DNA of 64,000 nt from Chlorocebus sabaeus. Lineage: Eukaryota > Chordata > Mammalia > Primates > Cercopithecidae. The notes under the pieces were generated by a model that made no database searches, was not told where the DNA came from, and was given only the letters and a program-made list of their open reading frames with translations. How positions within the stretch are numbered: position 1 is the stretch's first letter; each line of letters starts with the position of its first letter. Positions 35,555-47,292 of the stretch are shown here, in pieces. Location: contig NC_132910.1 of NCBI RefSeq assembly GCF_047675955.1, positions 93,026,923 to 93,090,922 of the forward strand. Direction: 5' to 3'. Both the position numbers and the translations under genes were made by a program.

Positions 35555-35750
35555 AGGGCTATACACACATTTTCTCACTTTTCAACAAGAATAGTAATTC
35601 ATATTATTGCTACATTGACTTTATAGATAAGAATGTGAAAATATAGAAACATTAAGTAACTTGACATAGATCCACACCTAATCAGTGTGGGAACCAAGGT
35701 TTGTATCCAGGCATTCTAACTTAAAAGCTGACATTCTTTAGCCCTGTGCT
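35555..35750 (+). mobile_element. MIR SINE
   Basis: MIR core and 3' part: TTTATAGATAAGAATGTGAA, AACATTAAGTAACTTGACAT, GGAACCAAGGTTTGTATCC, then CTTTAGCCCTGTGCT. Typical of the ancient tRNA-derived mammalian SINE. Confidence 0.75.
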
Positions 35751-36984
35751 GGAGTATTTGCCTTAGAAATAACAGCTGTAGACCTCAAGAAAGAATATTA
35801 ACTGAACAAAGAATATCAAGTCTAGATTTTGGGGCAATTCCTAAATTCAAGAAACAGGGAAAGGAAGCAGAAGTGGTAGCTGAGACTAGAGAATGTTGGA
35901 AGCATGTATCATACTCAAAGTCAAAGGAGGTGAATTATAAAGGAGATGGTAGTCTATGGTCAATTGGTCTAAGAACAGAGAAACCATCATACTAGGCAAA
36001 AGGCAGGTCAGTATTTTCACTGTTATTATTTAATTCTGTCAATATGAATAGAAGTATTAATACTGTATTTATTTGAAGGCTATGGTGAAAATCAAGTCAT
36101 ATGAATTAAGAGACAGAAGATAGCTTTTAACAGTTGAATACCACATTCTCAGCGTTCTAGCCAAATGTGATTTTTCCCATTGCCTTCTCTTTGAACTTAA
36201 AGTTTATTAAAAGACTTAGGTTCCTGATTCCTGTTATGCATCAAAACCATTGAGAAAACAGAACTGAGTGTGTGTCGTTCCATGCAGTTATAGAGTTACA
36301 GTCATACACACGTGGCCGCTTTGGCTGAAATAGATTCTAGATTGACAAACTCCAGCCACATCTACCTGCTCTCCTGATTCTACTCCCTGGTCCAAAATAA
36401 AGCCTTGGGACAAATTTTCTGAGTCCTTTGTTGTACTCTGATTTTGAGTGGGATGTCATTCCCTTAAAACACAGGAATCTTTATATGGATGTTTAAGAGT
36501 ACTACTACTTCATTCAGGCTACTCTTCTGGTTTCATAGCAGGCAGAATTTTGCTAGAATTTAGTATGCATTGTTTCACCAAGGAACTACCTTCAGCATTA
36601 TTCCTGCTCAGCTATAGAAAAACATGTTATATTAACATTTACTGATGAAGACATTACAGAAAGGAAATATTTCTTGCTGCAGGATCAGATATGTTTTTGA
36701 AAATCTCTAGATGGCAAAAATTCTTTCATTCCATGCAAACAGGAGTCTCATTTGGTTAATTCCTCTGTAACATGATCTAATTAAAACTCGTTGGAATTTG
36801 CCTTCTACTATCAATTGCTATAACAAATTATAAATGATTAGACCTAAATAGTCTAAGAAAAAATTTTCTTGGTGTGTTTAAATGACACTACATATAATCT
36901 TGGCGACAAAGATTAATGATTTGCTCCATGTTAAAGCATTAACACCTGGTTCTGAACCTTCTTAAAACTGCTTATTATTATTAT
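35751..36984. other. No recognised gene or repeat
   Basis: Ordinary sequence without clear repeats. A 65-codon plus frame at 36448-36645 has no supporting features. Confidence 0.5.
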
Positions 36985-37293
36985 TTATTTTTATTTATTT
37001 ATTTTGAGACAAAGTCTTGCTTTGTCACCCAGGCTGAAGTGCGGTGGCACGATCTTGGCTCACTGCAACCTCTCTGTTTTCCAGGTTCAAGTGATTCTCC
37101 TGCCTCAGCCTCCCAAGTAGCTGGGATTACAGGCGCATGCCACAACGCCCAGCCATTTTTTTATTTGTATTTTTAGTAGAGATGGGGTTTCGCTTTATTG
37201 GCCAGGCTGGTCCTGAACTCCTGGCCTCAAGTAATCTGCCTGCCTCAGCCTCCTAAAGGGCTGGGATTACAGGCGTAAGCCACCATGCCTGGG
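36985..37293 (-). mobile_element. Alu
   Basis: Reverse-oriented full-length Alu with a TTTA-rich tail at 36972-37000, then GTCTTGCTTTGTCACCCAGG, GGTTCAAGTGATTCTCCTGC and CACCATGCCTGGGC at the end. S-like by eye. Confidence 0.94.
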
Positions 37294-37294
37294 C

Positions 37295-40200
37295 AAACTG
37301 TGGTTAATCTTGCTTCCACGGAATAGTCATCCTGAAAAGTAAATTCCGCTGGTGAAAATTAGATTAACCTAGCATCAATGAAAACTTTTCACTGTTAATT
37401 GCAGCCCAGTAGAAAATTAACTGGGAATTGGATTATTGTTTATGCTACATTTCTAATATTTTAATTAAAGTTTACACATTTCTGTAGTGATGAAAATGAA
37501 AACAATGTATAATAGGGAGAAAAAGACAGAAACATAAAAAATAAAAATCACATTTATTTAAACAAAAATATACACACAGTGTACAATGAATATGGTTTAC
37601 ACAGAACAATAAAACAAAAATGACATGTCTTAAATGCCAATATAAAATGATCAATCTATTTGTGCCTAGAAAAAATTCCTATTTTCTAGGAATACACGTT
37701 ATTGGTTCATCTAAAATATATATGTAACATAAAAAGAAAACAAATGCCAACCTTTCAGATGAGTACCACAAAAATCTAAAAGTTCAATGTTAGGTTAAAT
37801 AAAATAATAAAATATTCACATGAGAAGTCTGTGTATACAAAGTATTTTGTATGTATGCAGTGAAATGAGAGTGCCCATATAGTTATATGCAGTCAGACTT
37901 TTGAAAGTTTCATAGTTGTTTAACATAAAATATTTTTAATGTTGATAGTGACATAAAAACATCACAAGAATTATCTAGATAATATAGCAATCTTGCCAAA
38001 ATTTGAGTCAATGTTGCCTGTCAGTGCAGTAGGTCATCATTGATCATGTCCTTTCATGACCTGGCAGTAATTTAGATGATTTAAGGAATATTATCAATGT
38101 ATTTACATTGTGAGTGTGAAAGGGCAACATTTTTTTCTTCCTAAAGAACTGTATTTACTAAAAATTATATACTTTTTGGCAAGATGTGATTTATCAGGCA
38201 ACATCACTTGTATTAGGTCTTCTTTCCCTTGATACTCACTCTCTCTGGGTACCATACTCAATTGTAAATCTTTTAAAAATTTAAAATTCTAAGTATGCAT
38301 GCAATCTGTAAAAATTCCAACTCAGGGCAGCTAATTTCATTACCTTTTTTTTTTTTTTTTGCTTATGTTACCTTACTATTTTTCCTATCTCCTTGTTATT
38401 AATAGCAAAACATAATATGTTCCTTTTAGAAATGTTTGACTCTCTTATTTGCTTCGAAATAAAATTCAGTGAGTGATCAGTGTGCACCATGATTCAGAAA
38501 AACAAATGCAAATTTCCATACATTAACGCTACACCTAATAGCTTGCAATATTTTATCTAAAACATTCATTTTGTTTTCCCATTCTTAAAGATAGTTTTTG
38601 CTATAGGTGGCACCTCTGTGAACGCAGAGCTCTAACTTAAAACTGCCAAAGCAACAAAAGATAATATATTGGGACTTTATAAGCTAAGAAACATAAACAT
38701 GGGGGGGGAAAAGCATAGCTTATGTAGATTGCTGCTGGGTTAAATGAATGTGAATTCACACTAAAATTGTCAATCAGCTACACATCTTTCACCAAATCAT
38801 TCTTTTTAGTCGTGCATAATTTTTAAGGCCTCCAGCTACTATGATGCCTTGTGTTCAATATGTTTCCTTCCCTCTGTAACTGATGATCACAGTTTTTTTA
38901 GACAAGTTTCCTAAATCTGTGATAAAAGTTAATTTATTTCCTAAAAGACTACAAATGGTGCCTCGTATATTGAACCAAACAAATGATACACCATCCTGCT
39001 TGGAAATTAAACACCTAAAATATCTGTGGTGATTTAGCATAGTGCCAGAGTGTAATTTATTTAATGTAACAGTTTAGGTTTCAATTGAGCTACATTTATT
39101 AGAATCTGGGCACAGTAATATGTTACTGTTTTTCCTACTTTCAGCAAATGCCAAAATTATAAACTCCAAAATAGATGGTGAAGTACATTTTTAGTGATAT
39201 CTGATTGGGCTAACATTTCCCTGAATTTAGCCCTGAGTTATTGCTTAGACTACAGTTGAATTGCTAAGAATTCTCCTGCAAAGCATTATCAAGAGAAAAT
39301 GTGATTTAATAATTTAATTATGAATATAGTCATCAAATATGACTTTTAACCTAACAGGAGTCTTTAAAGAAGGTAAAAACCAAAACAAAATTATAGCCAT
39401 CTGAAGATACGGGATTGCATTTGATACCATTTTAATAATTTTTATACTGCCTGTCATAATTTATTTCCTAATGAAGAAAAAAAAGATGAAGGCATTCATT
39501 GTGTGCCGGTAAATGCTCAACAACTGCCTTTCCAGGAATTAAAATTGCTAGTTCATAGCATTTGCCAGTTTCTATGGTATAAATACTCCCACTGTGGACA
39601 GTTTCAAGCTACTAACACCATGTTAAGAATCTGCAGTCAGGAAGAGACCCATAGTAGCACAATATTGTGTTCTGTTTTCACTGTAAAGATGCAATAGACC
39701 TAAATAGACTCAAGAGTCCTGATAAATAGTATAAGGTAGTAAAATAATTGGGAAGTGGTATGTTTTGATTATTACCTTTGTTTTTAATATATTCCATTGT
39801 TTTTTATAATTTCATATTTAATAATGGTTATATTTAACAACTAGCTTACAAAATTTCGGATAATTTAATTACCAACTTTTATGCATCAGAACGAGCTAGT
39901 TCCAGCCCACCAGTGGTATTGTGTCTCTTGGTACACTATCAGCTTTTACATAGGGAGAGGTTTGATTTGCTTGGGAAGGAAGGCATTACTTTATACAAAT
40001 CAGTCTCTCTTTGCTTTTTTACCTCTTATTTTATGTAAAATGCCATACATAGTTGAAGGATAAAAAGGAAGTATCCTCCATCCAAATGCTAGCTTTTAAG
40101 CCTTCAGAGTTTTTCAGAAGAGGGGTTAGTCTTATAAAATAAGGGTTGGAGGCTGGGTCTGTGGAGCTCTGCCCTGATTGGGCAGTTTATCATTTAGTAC

Positions 40201-40860
40201 AGTTTATCACCTGGATCAAATGGTTTCTTGATTCATTGAATTATGAGGCTGACCAAACTATGTTCAGGGATTGTTTTGGCAGGGTGTAGACAAACCTCAA
40301 GGCAATACTTAAAAGAAAAAAGCAATGATATGAAATGTAAATGAATGGTTTCCTTGTCTTTAAATATGTTTTTCCTAGGGCTCAGTAAATAACTAATCCA
40401 GAATTGATATCTGCATTTAATATCAAAGGGGAACATATTATTTTTGAGCAAAAAAAGAGTTCGGAAATGTCATTTGCTCACTTCATTTTTTGGCTCAATA
40501 TGACCTCCTAAAATAGGTCTGCTGGTGTATCTTTTAAGTGAAAATGTAGATAGAATAGCATGACTGTGGCTGTGTTCGTTCAAGAGAGATTTAAACTATT
40601 TTTTTTTTTAAACATTTGCTCTTTGATTTAGCCTTAATAACTTAAGAAATAGTGAAGTGGTTGTTCAAGAATTTTTGAACTGTTTCTCAGGAAAAAAACA
40701 ATATTGTTGTCTCTATGAAACACATTTTCTTGATGAAATCCACTTTTAGAAGTTTACACCAGTATAGGCTTTCTATAAGGAAATGCAGATGACTATGCTA
40801 ATGAATGAAAATTCATAAAGCATTCGTATTACAGTAAGCACTATAATTTGAGGCTTCTAT
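37295..40860. other. AT-rich region without recognised genes
   Basis: About 3.5 kb of non-repetitive AT-rich DNA apart from a T15 run at 38346 and a G8A4 run at 38701. I see no exon-like open frame with splice signals. It may contain conserved noncoding DNA, which cannot be told without alignment. Confidence 0.45.
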
Positions 40861-40861
40861 A

Positions 40862-41151
40862 TTATTTATTTATTTATTTACTTATTTAGAGATGGAGTTT
40901 CGCTCTTGTCACACAGGCTGGAGTGCAATGGCGTGATCTCAGCTCACTGCAACCTCACCTCCTGAGTTCAAACGATTCTCTAGCCTCAGCCTCCCGAGTA
41001 GCTGGGGTTACAGGTGTGAGCCACCAAAGCCAGCTAATTTTTGTATTTTTAGTAGAGATGGGGTTTCACCAGGTTGGCCAGGCTGATCTCGAATTCCTGA
41101 CCTCAGGTGATCCATCCGTCTTGGCCTCCCAAAGTGCTGGGATTACAGGAA
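40862..41151 (-). mobile_element. Alu, truncated at its 5' end
   Basis: Reverse-oriented Alu with a (TTTA)n tail at 40862-40888, then GATGGAGTTTCGCTCTTGTC, CACTGCAACCTCACCTCC and CTGGGATTACAGG. It stops at that point, lacking the last 25 or so bases (the Alu 5' end). The 78-codon frame at 40923-41159 is Alu sequence. Confidence 0.94.
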
Positions 41152-43169
41152 ATCCTTGAAATGTCTTTTAAAAATAGAAACCCCTACTGTTGGCTTTCTA
41201 GTTAATATTTTTCTATATTTGAGACAAGTGGTTTCATTTTTTAAAACTACAAATAAAAATTATTGTTTATAAGAGTATTTACAGGTTGATAAATTACTTA
41301 ACGTTTCTTGGAACTCAGATTACCATTTGATATGCTGAATGAGGCTTCATAGCTATTGGAGGAAGCCTCTGTCATCCCAGCCTCTTTATGTTAAATCCAG
41401 TGGGGCATGAAAATAACCACAAATCCTACCATTTTCAAATGATATTGAGCAACTCAAAGGTCATATTTAATCACTAAAATAAAGAATGAGTTAAGAGAAC
41501 ATCAAGGTAATTTTGTCTATGAATGGATTCAAAGTACACAGCACATTTTCATTAAAAAGGCTATAAGTAGTTTCATAACTGCCTCAAGTATAATGCCCAC
41601 AGGTAATTAGCTAAAATAAAAAATTGATAATTCTAGTGTAAAAAACTCCAAATGCTTACCTAAAATTTGTAGTAATTTGAAAATCTTAACCCAGGACTTA
41701 GAAATGTGTTTGGAATCCTTATTTCAACAGGAATATTAGGCAAGGAGCTATCACATTCGGTATGGAAAGCATAATTTTATCCATTGATCATAGCTAAGAG
41801 AGGGCTTAATGAGCCTCTGTTATTTTCAAGGGAGATTTATACTTTGGATAGCATGTTCTTCTAATGAGAAAGGAACAAAAATAAATTCGTAAAATTTGTA
41901 GGAAAAAAGTTTCATTCATTCAGACTTTTGTACTCTTAGTTTCAATTCCAGTGATAAATCCTAATTTCTTTTTAACTAACTAGCATTCTCCCTTAATTTC
42001 CATGCATATTTAGCATAGCAATTTGGAGAAGGGACAAGCCACAGGCTAGAAAAGTAAGAAGAGGTTGTAATTCTGATTTTGCAACTCTTTTGCTGGGTGA
42101 TTGGGGGTGATTAACCTTACCCATTTTTGAATACTGGTATTATACAAGATGATTTTTAAGGAAACTTCTACTTTGGGATTTTGGAAAACTTATAAATGTT
42201 ATTTTACTGAGTAAGGGCAAGTTTGAAATTCAGGGTAACAGAAAATAATTGTTTTACTTTATCATTTGTTGTGGTTGCATATGTTTTAAAGGCTTATTAA
42301 CGTACACAAACCTATGCCATAACTGCACGCTTATACCGAGATGACTGCTAAAAAACATCTCAGAGACACCTCACTGACATTCATGAACTTCACAACATAA
42401 AGTTCAGGCTGATGGGGATTTTCATTTTGGGTATCAAAATGTTCATTTTTATTTTCTTTGCAATTTTAGATCATTGCAGTGTTTTGCCTATCATTCTATT
42501 AAACGCTCTATATTGCTACATTCACAGCTAGATCACACAACCCAAGTCAGAGTTCTGAAAAGATGCCATGGTTTTGAAAGGTCTGTTGACTGCTTTACTC
42601 ACTTCATGCATATGCCTGTTGAAGAGGAGGAGTCACACCTTGACTGGATGATAGAGATCATTGTGGAACATACCTGCAAACTGCCTCAGTATTCCAGATC
42701 ACGAGTTAACTCTACCTAATTGAGTGGCTACACGTTTTCTTTTAATCCCTTATATTGATTCTCAGGTTGACTGTGTTCTCATAGGTTATTAAGTTGTATC
42801 ACAAAAAAACTCTGCTCCTTTTCCCCCCTCTCCTCTCTTCATTTGGATGGACAGTAGTGCTCTCTGAATCACCCCTAGTCCTACTGAAATGATCCACGTT
42901 TCCTCAGAAACATTTAAATACTCATGAATGAAATTTAGACTTTGTGAACCAATCACAATCAGCTAGGCTCAGCACATAGAAACTCAGAACTAGAAATGAC
43001 AGTACTGAGTCATGTAAGATTTTTTAAAATGGATTTCTTTCAGAGTAATATGCTGACAATGAATTCAAGTAGTTCCTAGATTTTGGCAAACATCTGTGAT
43101 CATCTCCCCCACCACAAATTCATGACAATAAAAACAAACAAAAAAGACCAAGGTGAAGATTATCCAACT
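41152..43169. other. Downstream flank of the gene, nothing recognised
   Basis: Unique-looking sequence 3' of the minus-strand terminal exons. The 81-codon plus frame at 42474-42719 starts without any visible promoter or acceptor and has no recognisable domain; I treat it as chance. Confidence 0.45.
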
Positions 43170-43189
43170 GAAACGTATTTGTGTTCCTG

Positions 43190-43195
43190 TTTATT
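43190..43195 (-). terminator. AATAAA polyadenylation signal of the distal last exon
   Basis: In reverse, CATGTTAATAAACAGG lies 16 bases past the stop codon at 43211. Cleavage would be expected about 10-30 bases further, near 43165-43180, giving a very short 3'UTR of roughly 30-50 bases. Confidence 0.65.
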
Positions 43196-43210
43196 AACAT
43201 GTTGGTAAAC

Positions 43211-43343
43211 TTAGGTGTCAGCTTTTCCATAAGTCCCCTCTGGAGGTCTGTAGTACTTGGGGAAAGCCATCAGCTGTAGCATGTTGAAAGCATACTTTCT
43301 GCATTTGATATTCTTCAGTACATTCTCTATGCGGCATCCTTCT
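43211..43343 (-). CDS. Candidate distal alternative last exon, soluble C-terminus
   Basis: Coding part of a terminal exon on the minus strand. The acceptor is strong: in reverse, TACTTTTTCCCCTTTCACCAG with exon start AGAAGG at 43343. One leading base completes a codon from the upstream exon, then 43 codons run to TAA at 43211-43213. The peptide begins [20 protein letters not shown] and ends in [16 protein letters not shown]. It has two cysteines, is rich in Lys/Arg/Tyr and has no membrane segment. Codon use and the amphipathic, low-repeat composition look like real protein. AATAAA follows at 43190-43195. I do not recognise the protein. It shares incoming phase with the exon at 44572-44746, as expected for mutually exclusive last exons. 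It could be a chance open stretch, but acceptor, frame and poly(A) signal all agree. Confidence 0.68.
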
Positions 43344-43379
43344 CTGGTGAAAGGGGAAAAAGTACAACTTCATGAAACA

Positions 43380-44571
43380 CAGAATAAATAAATATGCTTT
43401 ATTTGTTTAATGCAGAGTTGCAGCAACAGTCCAAGTAAAAATAACAAAGATTCAACTCTACATTTTTTTTTTTTTCCACAAGTGATGATACATCTTACAA
43501 AATTAAATCCTAGGCCAGGCCCAATACCATTATTGCCCTCTGAAAGAGATGACTTAAGTCTCTTTACTCTTAACAGACATTTAAAATTTAATAAACTCTT
43601 TAAATATAATTTGCTCCACAATACAGCTCCACTTTAGTTTCATAAATATATCTGCCATTTTATAACATTTTCACAAATTAATTTCTCAGTCTCTTTAAAA
43701 CACATTAAAATCTATATGTAGCCCTAAGGATGCAGGTTCTAGAAATAAGGCATTTAATTTATTAAGTCTGGCCCTATAGATTTTTAAAGAAAAATTTCAT
43801 CTCTATTTTAATTTTATTATTTTAGCTGTGCAAGGAAGAGAGAAAATGGCTTTCTGAACAGCCTGGGCCAAGTCTCAGCTTTATAAAGGAAGAGTGCTTG
43901 TCCACGGACAGTACAAAAGTCACAAGTGCTGGGAATGGTACATCAAGACACAAACAAGACCTTGTTAAAAAGAATAGAAAAGTCCTCTGAAAGCCAAATC
44001 AACCCAAACAAGAGATACAAACAGGTAATTTAATTACAAAACATAAATAGCCATTCTCTCCATAAAGTTACTTGACAGAAAAGAGTTAATTGCAGCGAAG
44101 AAGTAAAACAGGTTAAAAAAAAATTTCTATCAGCAGATGGCATCTATGATATTAGCACAGTGGAAATAAAGTCTGCAACCTCCCACATCTCTAGAACTTG
44201 TCTCAGGGTTTCAGTGTTTGTGCAAATTCAGTCTTAATTTCTTTAATAAATTTAATGGGATGAGGACAGGAGGTTCAGAACTTCAAGCTTTCAGGATTCT
44301 GTTCTTTGTCTTATTCCCAAGACAGTAATTTAAAAATTCTTCTTGAGCTAGTTAACAGTGGGAAACACTTTTCCACGAACAAAAGAGCAAAATAATCCAC
44401 TTAATGCATAGTACTCTGTTTTTCAGATTTTAGGAAAAACAAACAAAAACACAAATTAAACATTTTTTTTAAATTCTGTGAATTTGAAAATGTAAAAATA
44501 TTACATCATTGTCCCCATGATTTAAAGTTCATTGTCATTTGTAGAAAAGAAAAAGGAATACAACATAAAAC
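43380..44571 (-). other. Candidate 3'UTR of the proximal last exon
   Basis: AU-rich, repeat-free stretch of about 1.2 kb between the stop codon at 44572 and the AATAAA at 43398-43403. The lack of Alu or L1 and the A/T-rich make-up fit a 3'UTR. A T13 run at 43463 (A-run on the sense strand) is the only low-complexity patch. Small open frames on both strands here are shadows. Confidence 0.5.
43398..43403 (-). terminator. AATAAA polyadenylation signal of the proximal last exon
   Basis: In reverse, TAAACAAATAAAGCATATTT. It lies about 1.17 kb past the stop at 44572, and cleavage would fall near 43375-43388. This is only about 35-45 bases before the acceptor of the distal exon. Confidence 0.55.
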
Positions 44572-44746
44572 TTATTGGTATTTGGCTAAGAGCAATGCCA
44601 GACTTAAAATAAGCCACACAACTAGCAGGTGTGAGCTGACAAGCAGCAAGGCGACAGGATAGAAGTGTCGAGAAGTTGGCTTGTTATCAGTTAGACAGCC
44701 TGTTTCAGGATCATCGGATTCATTCAGTGCTCCCTGGGTTTGTCTG
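44572..44746 (-). CDS. Candidate proximal last exon, membrane-anchor C-terminus
   Basis: Minus-strand terminal exon. The acceptor in reverse is CCCCTAACTTCCCCTCATTTAACAG, with a long pyrimidine tract; exon start is 44746. One leading base, then 57 codons to TAA at 44572-44574. The N-terminal half is polar, [20 protein letters not shown], with one sequon (NES). After NKPTSRH comes a 27-residue hydrophobic run, from [16 protein letters not shown] to ILSLALLLA, and a short end KYQ. A polar spacer with small residues followed by a hydrophobic tail to the C-terminus is what GPI-attachment signals look like; a single-pass anchor with almost no cytoplasmic tail is the alternative. The gene is on the minus strand and earlier exons lie beyond 44.75 kb, possibly outside the window. 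I do not recognise the gene. Confidence 0.72.
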
Positions 44747-44760
44747 CTGTTAAATGAGGG
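44741..44760 (-). promoter_or_regulatory. Tandem NAGNAG splice acceptor of the proximal exon
   Basis: In reverse the junction reads TTTAACAGCAGACAAACC. Both AACAG and CAG can act as acceptor. Use of the second would drop three bases (one residue) and keep the frame. Confidence 0.6.
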
Positions 44761-46204
44761 GAAGTTAGGGGAGAAAAGAAAATAGTATAGAGTTCACACA
44801 GTAAAAAAAATGCAACCTTAAATATTCTGAAATACAATGCACTATCTTACATAACACAACTGTTTCAGATGAAATCTTATGGTAAATTTCCCCAAATGCA
44901 CCTTGTGTATTGTTTTCTCATTGTACTACATGGGCGAAGGAATTAAAACAGGAGATTCCTTTAGCTCTTTGTGCAAGAAGGAAGGGAGAAACACTGTAAT
45001 GATGTTCACGTGGGTTAACTATGTATGTACAAGGAAGAATCAAATAAGCATAACAGCACCAAATCAATACTATGAAATAAGTAAACTATGGACTAGCTCA
45101 TGAAAATAATCTGATAACTACATCTCTAGAAAATGAAATGAGCAACACAGGATGTAGGGAAGCAAACCAATGTGTCTGGCATATGTAAACATACCCTCTA
45201 CTGGCATTGCACCTATATAATGTATTTAAAATTATAAAAATGATTTATTGAAATGGCACGATCTTTAAAATGAACAGGACATCTGACATGCCATCCTTGC
45301 CAGCCATAATATTAGTTTAATAAAATCCAACTCAGCACCCTTCTGTTAGTTCAGCTCATAAATTACATCACCTCCTGCTCATCTTCCTTAGATAGGGACA
45401 AATCTATCTCCTACGAACACTACATCTGATAAGAGATCCATATTTACAGGGTGATACCTCAGAAAATAAAAGACTTCATTTTTAGATTGTTTACTTTCTG
45501 TGTAAATAAATAAAAGTAGGGGGTTGGTTTATAATTCTGCTTAAAAGCAGCTCCAATTATGGCCAGTCTGAAATATACCATATTGATATAAACTGACAAT
45601 AAAATAATGTTCTATGCTCTAGTTCATCAGTATTCAGAGTATTAAGAATCTCAGTCACATTCAGTGGTTAAGGGTGGTATATTCTCTATTAGCTCTCCTA
45701 CATTTTCAGGCAAAAAAACTTCTAATAAAGATCCTTAGTTATGGCCAATTTCTAGCCCTTTGCAATCCCCAAACAAGTCCTATATAGAAATTTTTGACCA
45801 GGCATTGACCATGCCAGTGTCAGCATTTACACAAATATCAGTCATAATTATTTCAAACAACATGAATTAGTTTAAAACACCAAATCAACCATAATGTGCT
45901 GTGCTCTATTATATCCTCATGGTTTGGTAGGACCTAAGAACTATGTAATCAGTGACAAAGTAAAAGATTGTTTGGAAAACAAATGGTTTATTGAGCAAAA
46001 GGGGGTTTACTTTGGATTTACATTTATTCCTATTGTCAGTTGTATGAGTAACCTGGTTACTATTCAACTTTTTCCAGCACACCAGGTAGAAAATGTACAG
46101 TATTTTATGCATTGATATTTTTGAATGCGATTAAGAAAAGCTCCCCTGTTTTATATTATTTCTCTTATTGGCTTCAAATCCCTAATCGTTAATCCCAGAG
46201 AAAG
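44761..46204 (-). other. Probable intron, nothing else recognised
   Basis: If the terminal-exon model holds, this is intronic. It is AT-rich with no clear repeats. Open frames at 44879-45103 and 45894-46115 lack splice or domain support. Confidence 0.45.
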
Positions 46205-46560
46205 AATTTATTCATTTGTTCAACCCAAAGCTTTTAGTGTCTACTATGAACTAATTGTGCTGTGTAGGCACTGGGCATACAAGGTTGGATGCATCAGATA
46301 GAGATTTCTGCATTCGTAATGTTTATTTTTGAGTTGGAGGAGGGGGAATAGAAAAATAAGAATAACATCTGATAAAAGCACCGTGAAGAAAAGTAAAGCA
46401 GAAGGGAGTTTCGTGCGTGTGTGTGAGAGACAGAGGGAGAATTTTAAATAGGAAAGTTAGAGAAGTTCTCACAAGAAGGTAGCATGTGATCACTGATTGA
46501 AGATAGAAAGGGGAAGAGTGATGTGGATGTTCAAATTAATTTTTCCATTGAGCGAGCAGT
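46205..46560 (-). mobile_element. Probable L2 3' end, minus strand
   Basis: Reverse-L2 pattern: TTATTCATTTGTTCAACCC, then GTCTACTATGAACTAATTGT, GGCACTGGGCATACAAGG, and later AAATAGGAAAGTTAGAGAAG. This is the reverse of the L2 end (family form AATAAATATTTGTTGAATGA). Diverged. Confidence 0.55.
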
Positions 46561-47039
46561 GCATTACCTAGTAACTTCCTGATATAATGGCACTGGAAAG
46601 TTTAGGCTGGAGGACAAAGGGGCATGAAGGAATATGGGGAAGGTGTTTTCTGCCTGGCTGGGTCTCAGTGGGAAAGCCCAGACTCCCAGGGGCAGCAGAG
46701 AGGTGGGGAGGGAAGTGACCTGAACTGGTGGATGGCAGACAAAACTGGAGGACAGACTCTACAGTTATAGACCCCACTTCCATTATAGAATCCAAATAGA
46801 GACAAGGACACTAAGATGCCTGAGGGTAGCAGTTTGAATTTCCCCTATAAGAATCCCCCAAGATGATCTTGGAAGGAGGGCACATAGATCTCAGAGCTGG
46901 TTCTAGACGGCTCACTGGAGCAGAGGACAAAAGTATAAGAACTTCAATATTGCCAAATAGGTATCACATTCTATTAAAATTACTCTTTTTCATGTATTTC
47001 AAACAGCATATATTAGGAGAATAGCACATATAGAAACCG
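46561..47039 (-). other. No recognised feature
   Basis: The 75-codon minus frame at 46568-46795 is Ser/Pro-rich with no domain and no splice flanks that I trust. Confidence 0.45.
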
Positions 47040-47292
47040 CTGTGATATAGTAGATCAGAGCACAGACTCTGGAGTCAGATCAGCTGTTTCAAGCTTGGTT
47101 CTATCACTTGCTAGTTGAGTGGCATTGAGCATGTCATTCTGTATGTCATATCTCTATTTCCTTATCTGTGAAGTGGTGATAATAACAATACTACATCATA
47201 GAACTGCTATGAAGTAACTTACGTAAGTCGATTCTTACAAAGTTCTTAGAACAGAGAATGCCTACAGCAAGCATTCAATAACTTATGTCATT
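47040..47292 (-). mobile_element. MIR SINE, minus strand
   Basis: Reverse MIR: AGAGCACAGACTCTGGAGTC, GGTTCTATCACTTGCTAG, then TCATTCTGTATGTCATATC, TTTCCTTATCTGTGAAGTGG and GAACTGCTATGAAGTAAC. The whole core is represented. Confidence 0.82.

Noticed and set aside
42474..42719. 81-codon plus-strand open frame downstream of the gene
   Set aside because: Reasonable composition but no acceptor, donor, promoter or family match seen.
43211..44746. Naming the gene from its two tails
   Set aside because: I considered several GPI-anchored and neuronal surface protein families but none matched with confidence, so no symbol is given.
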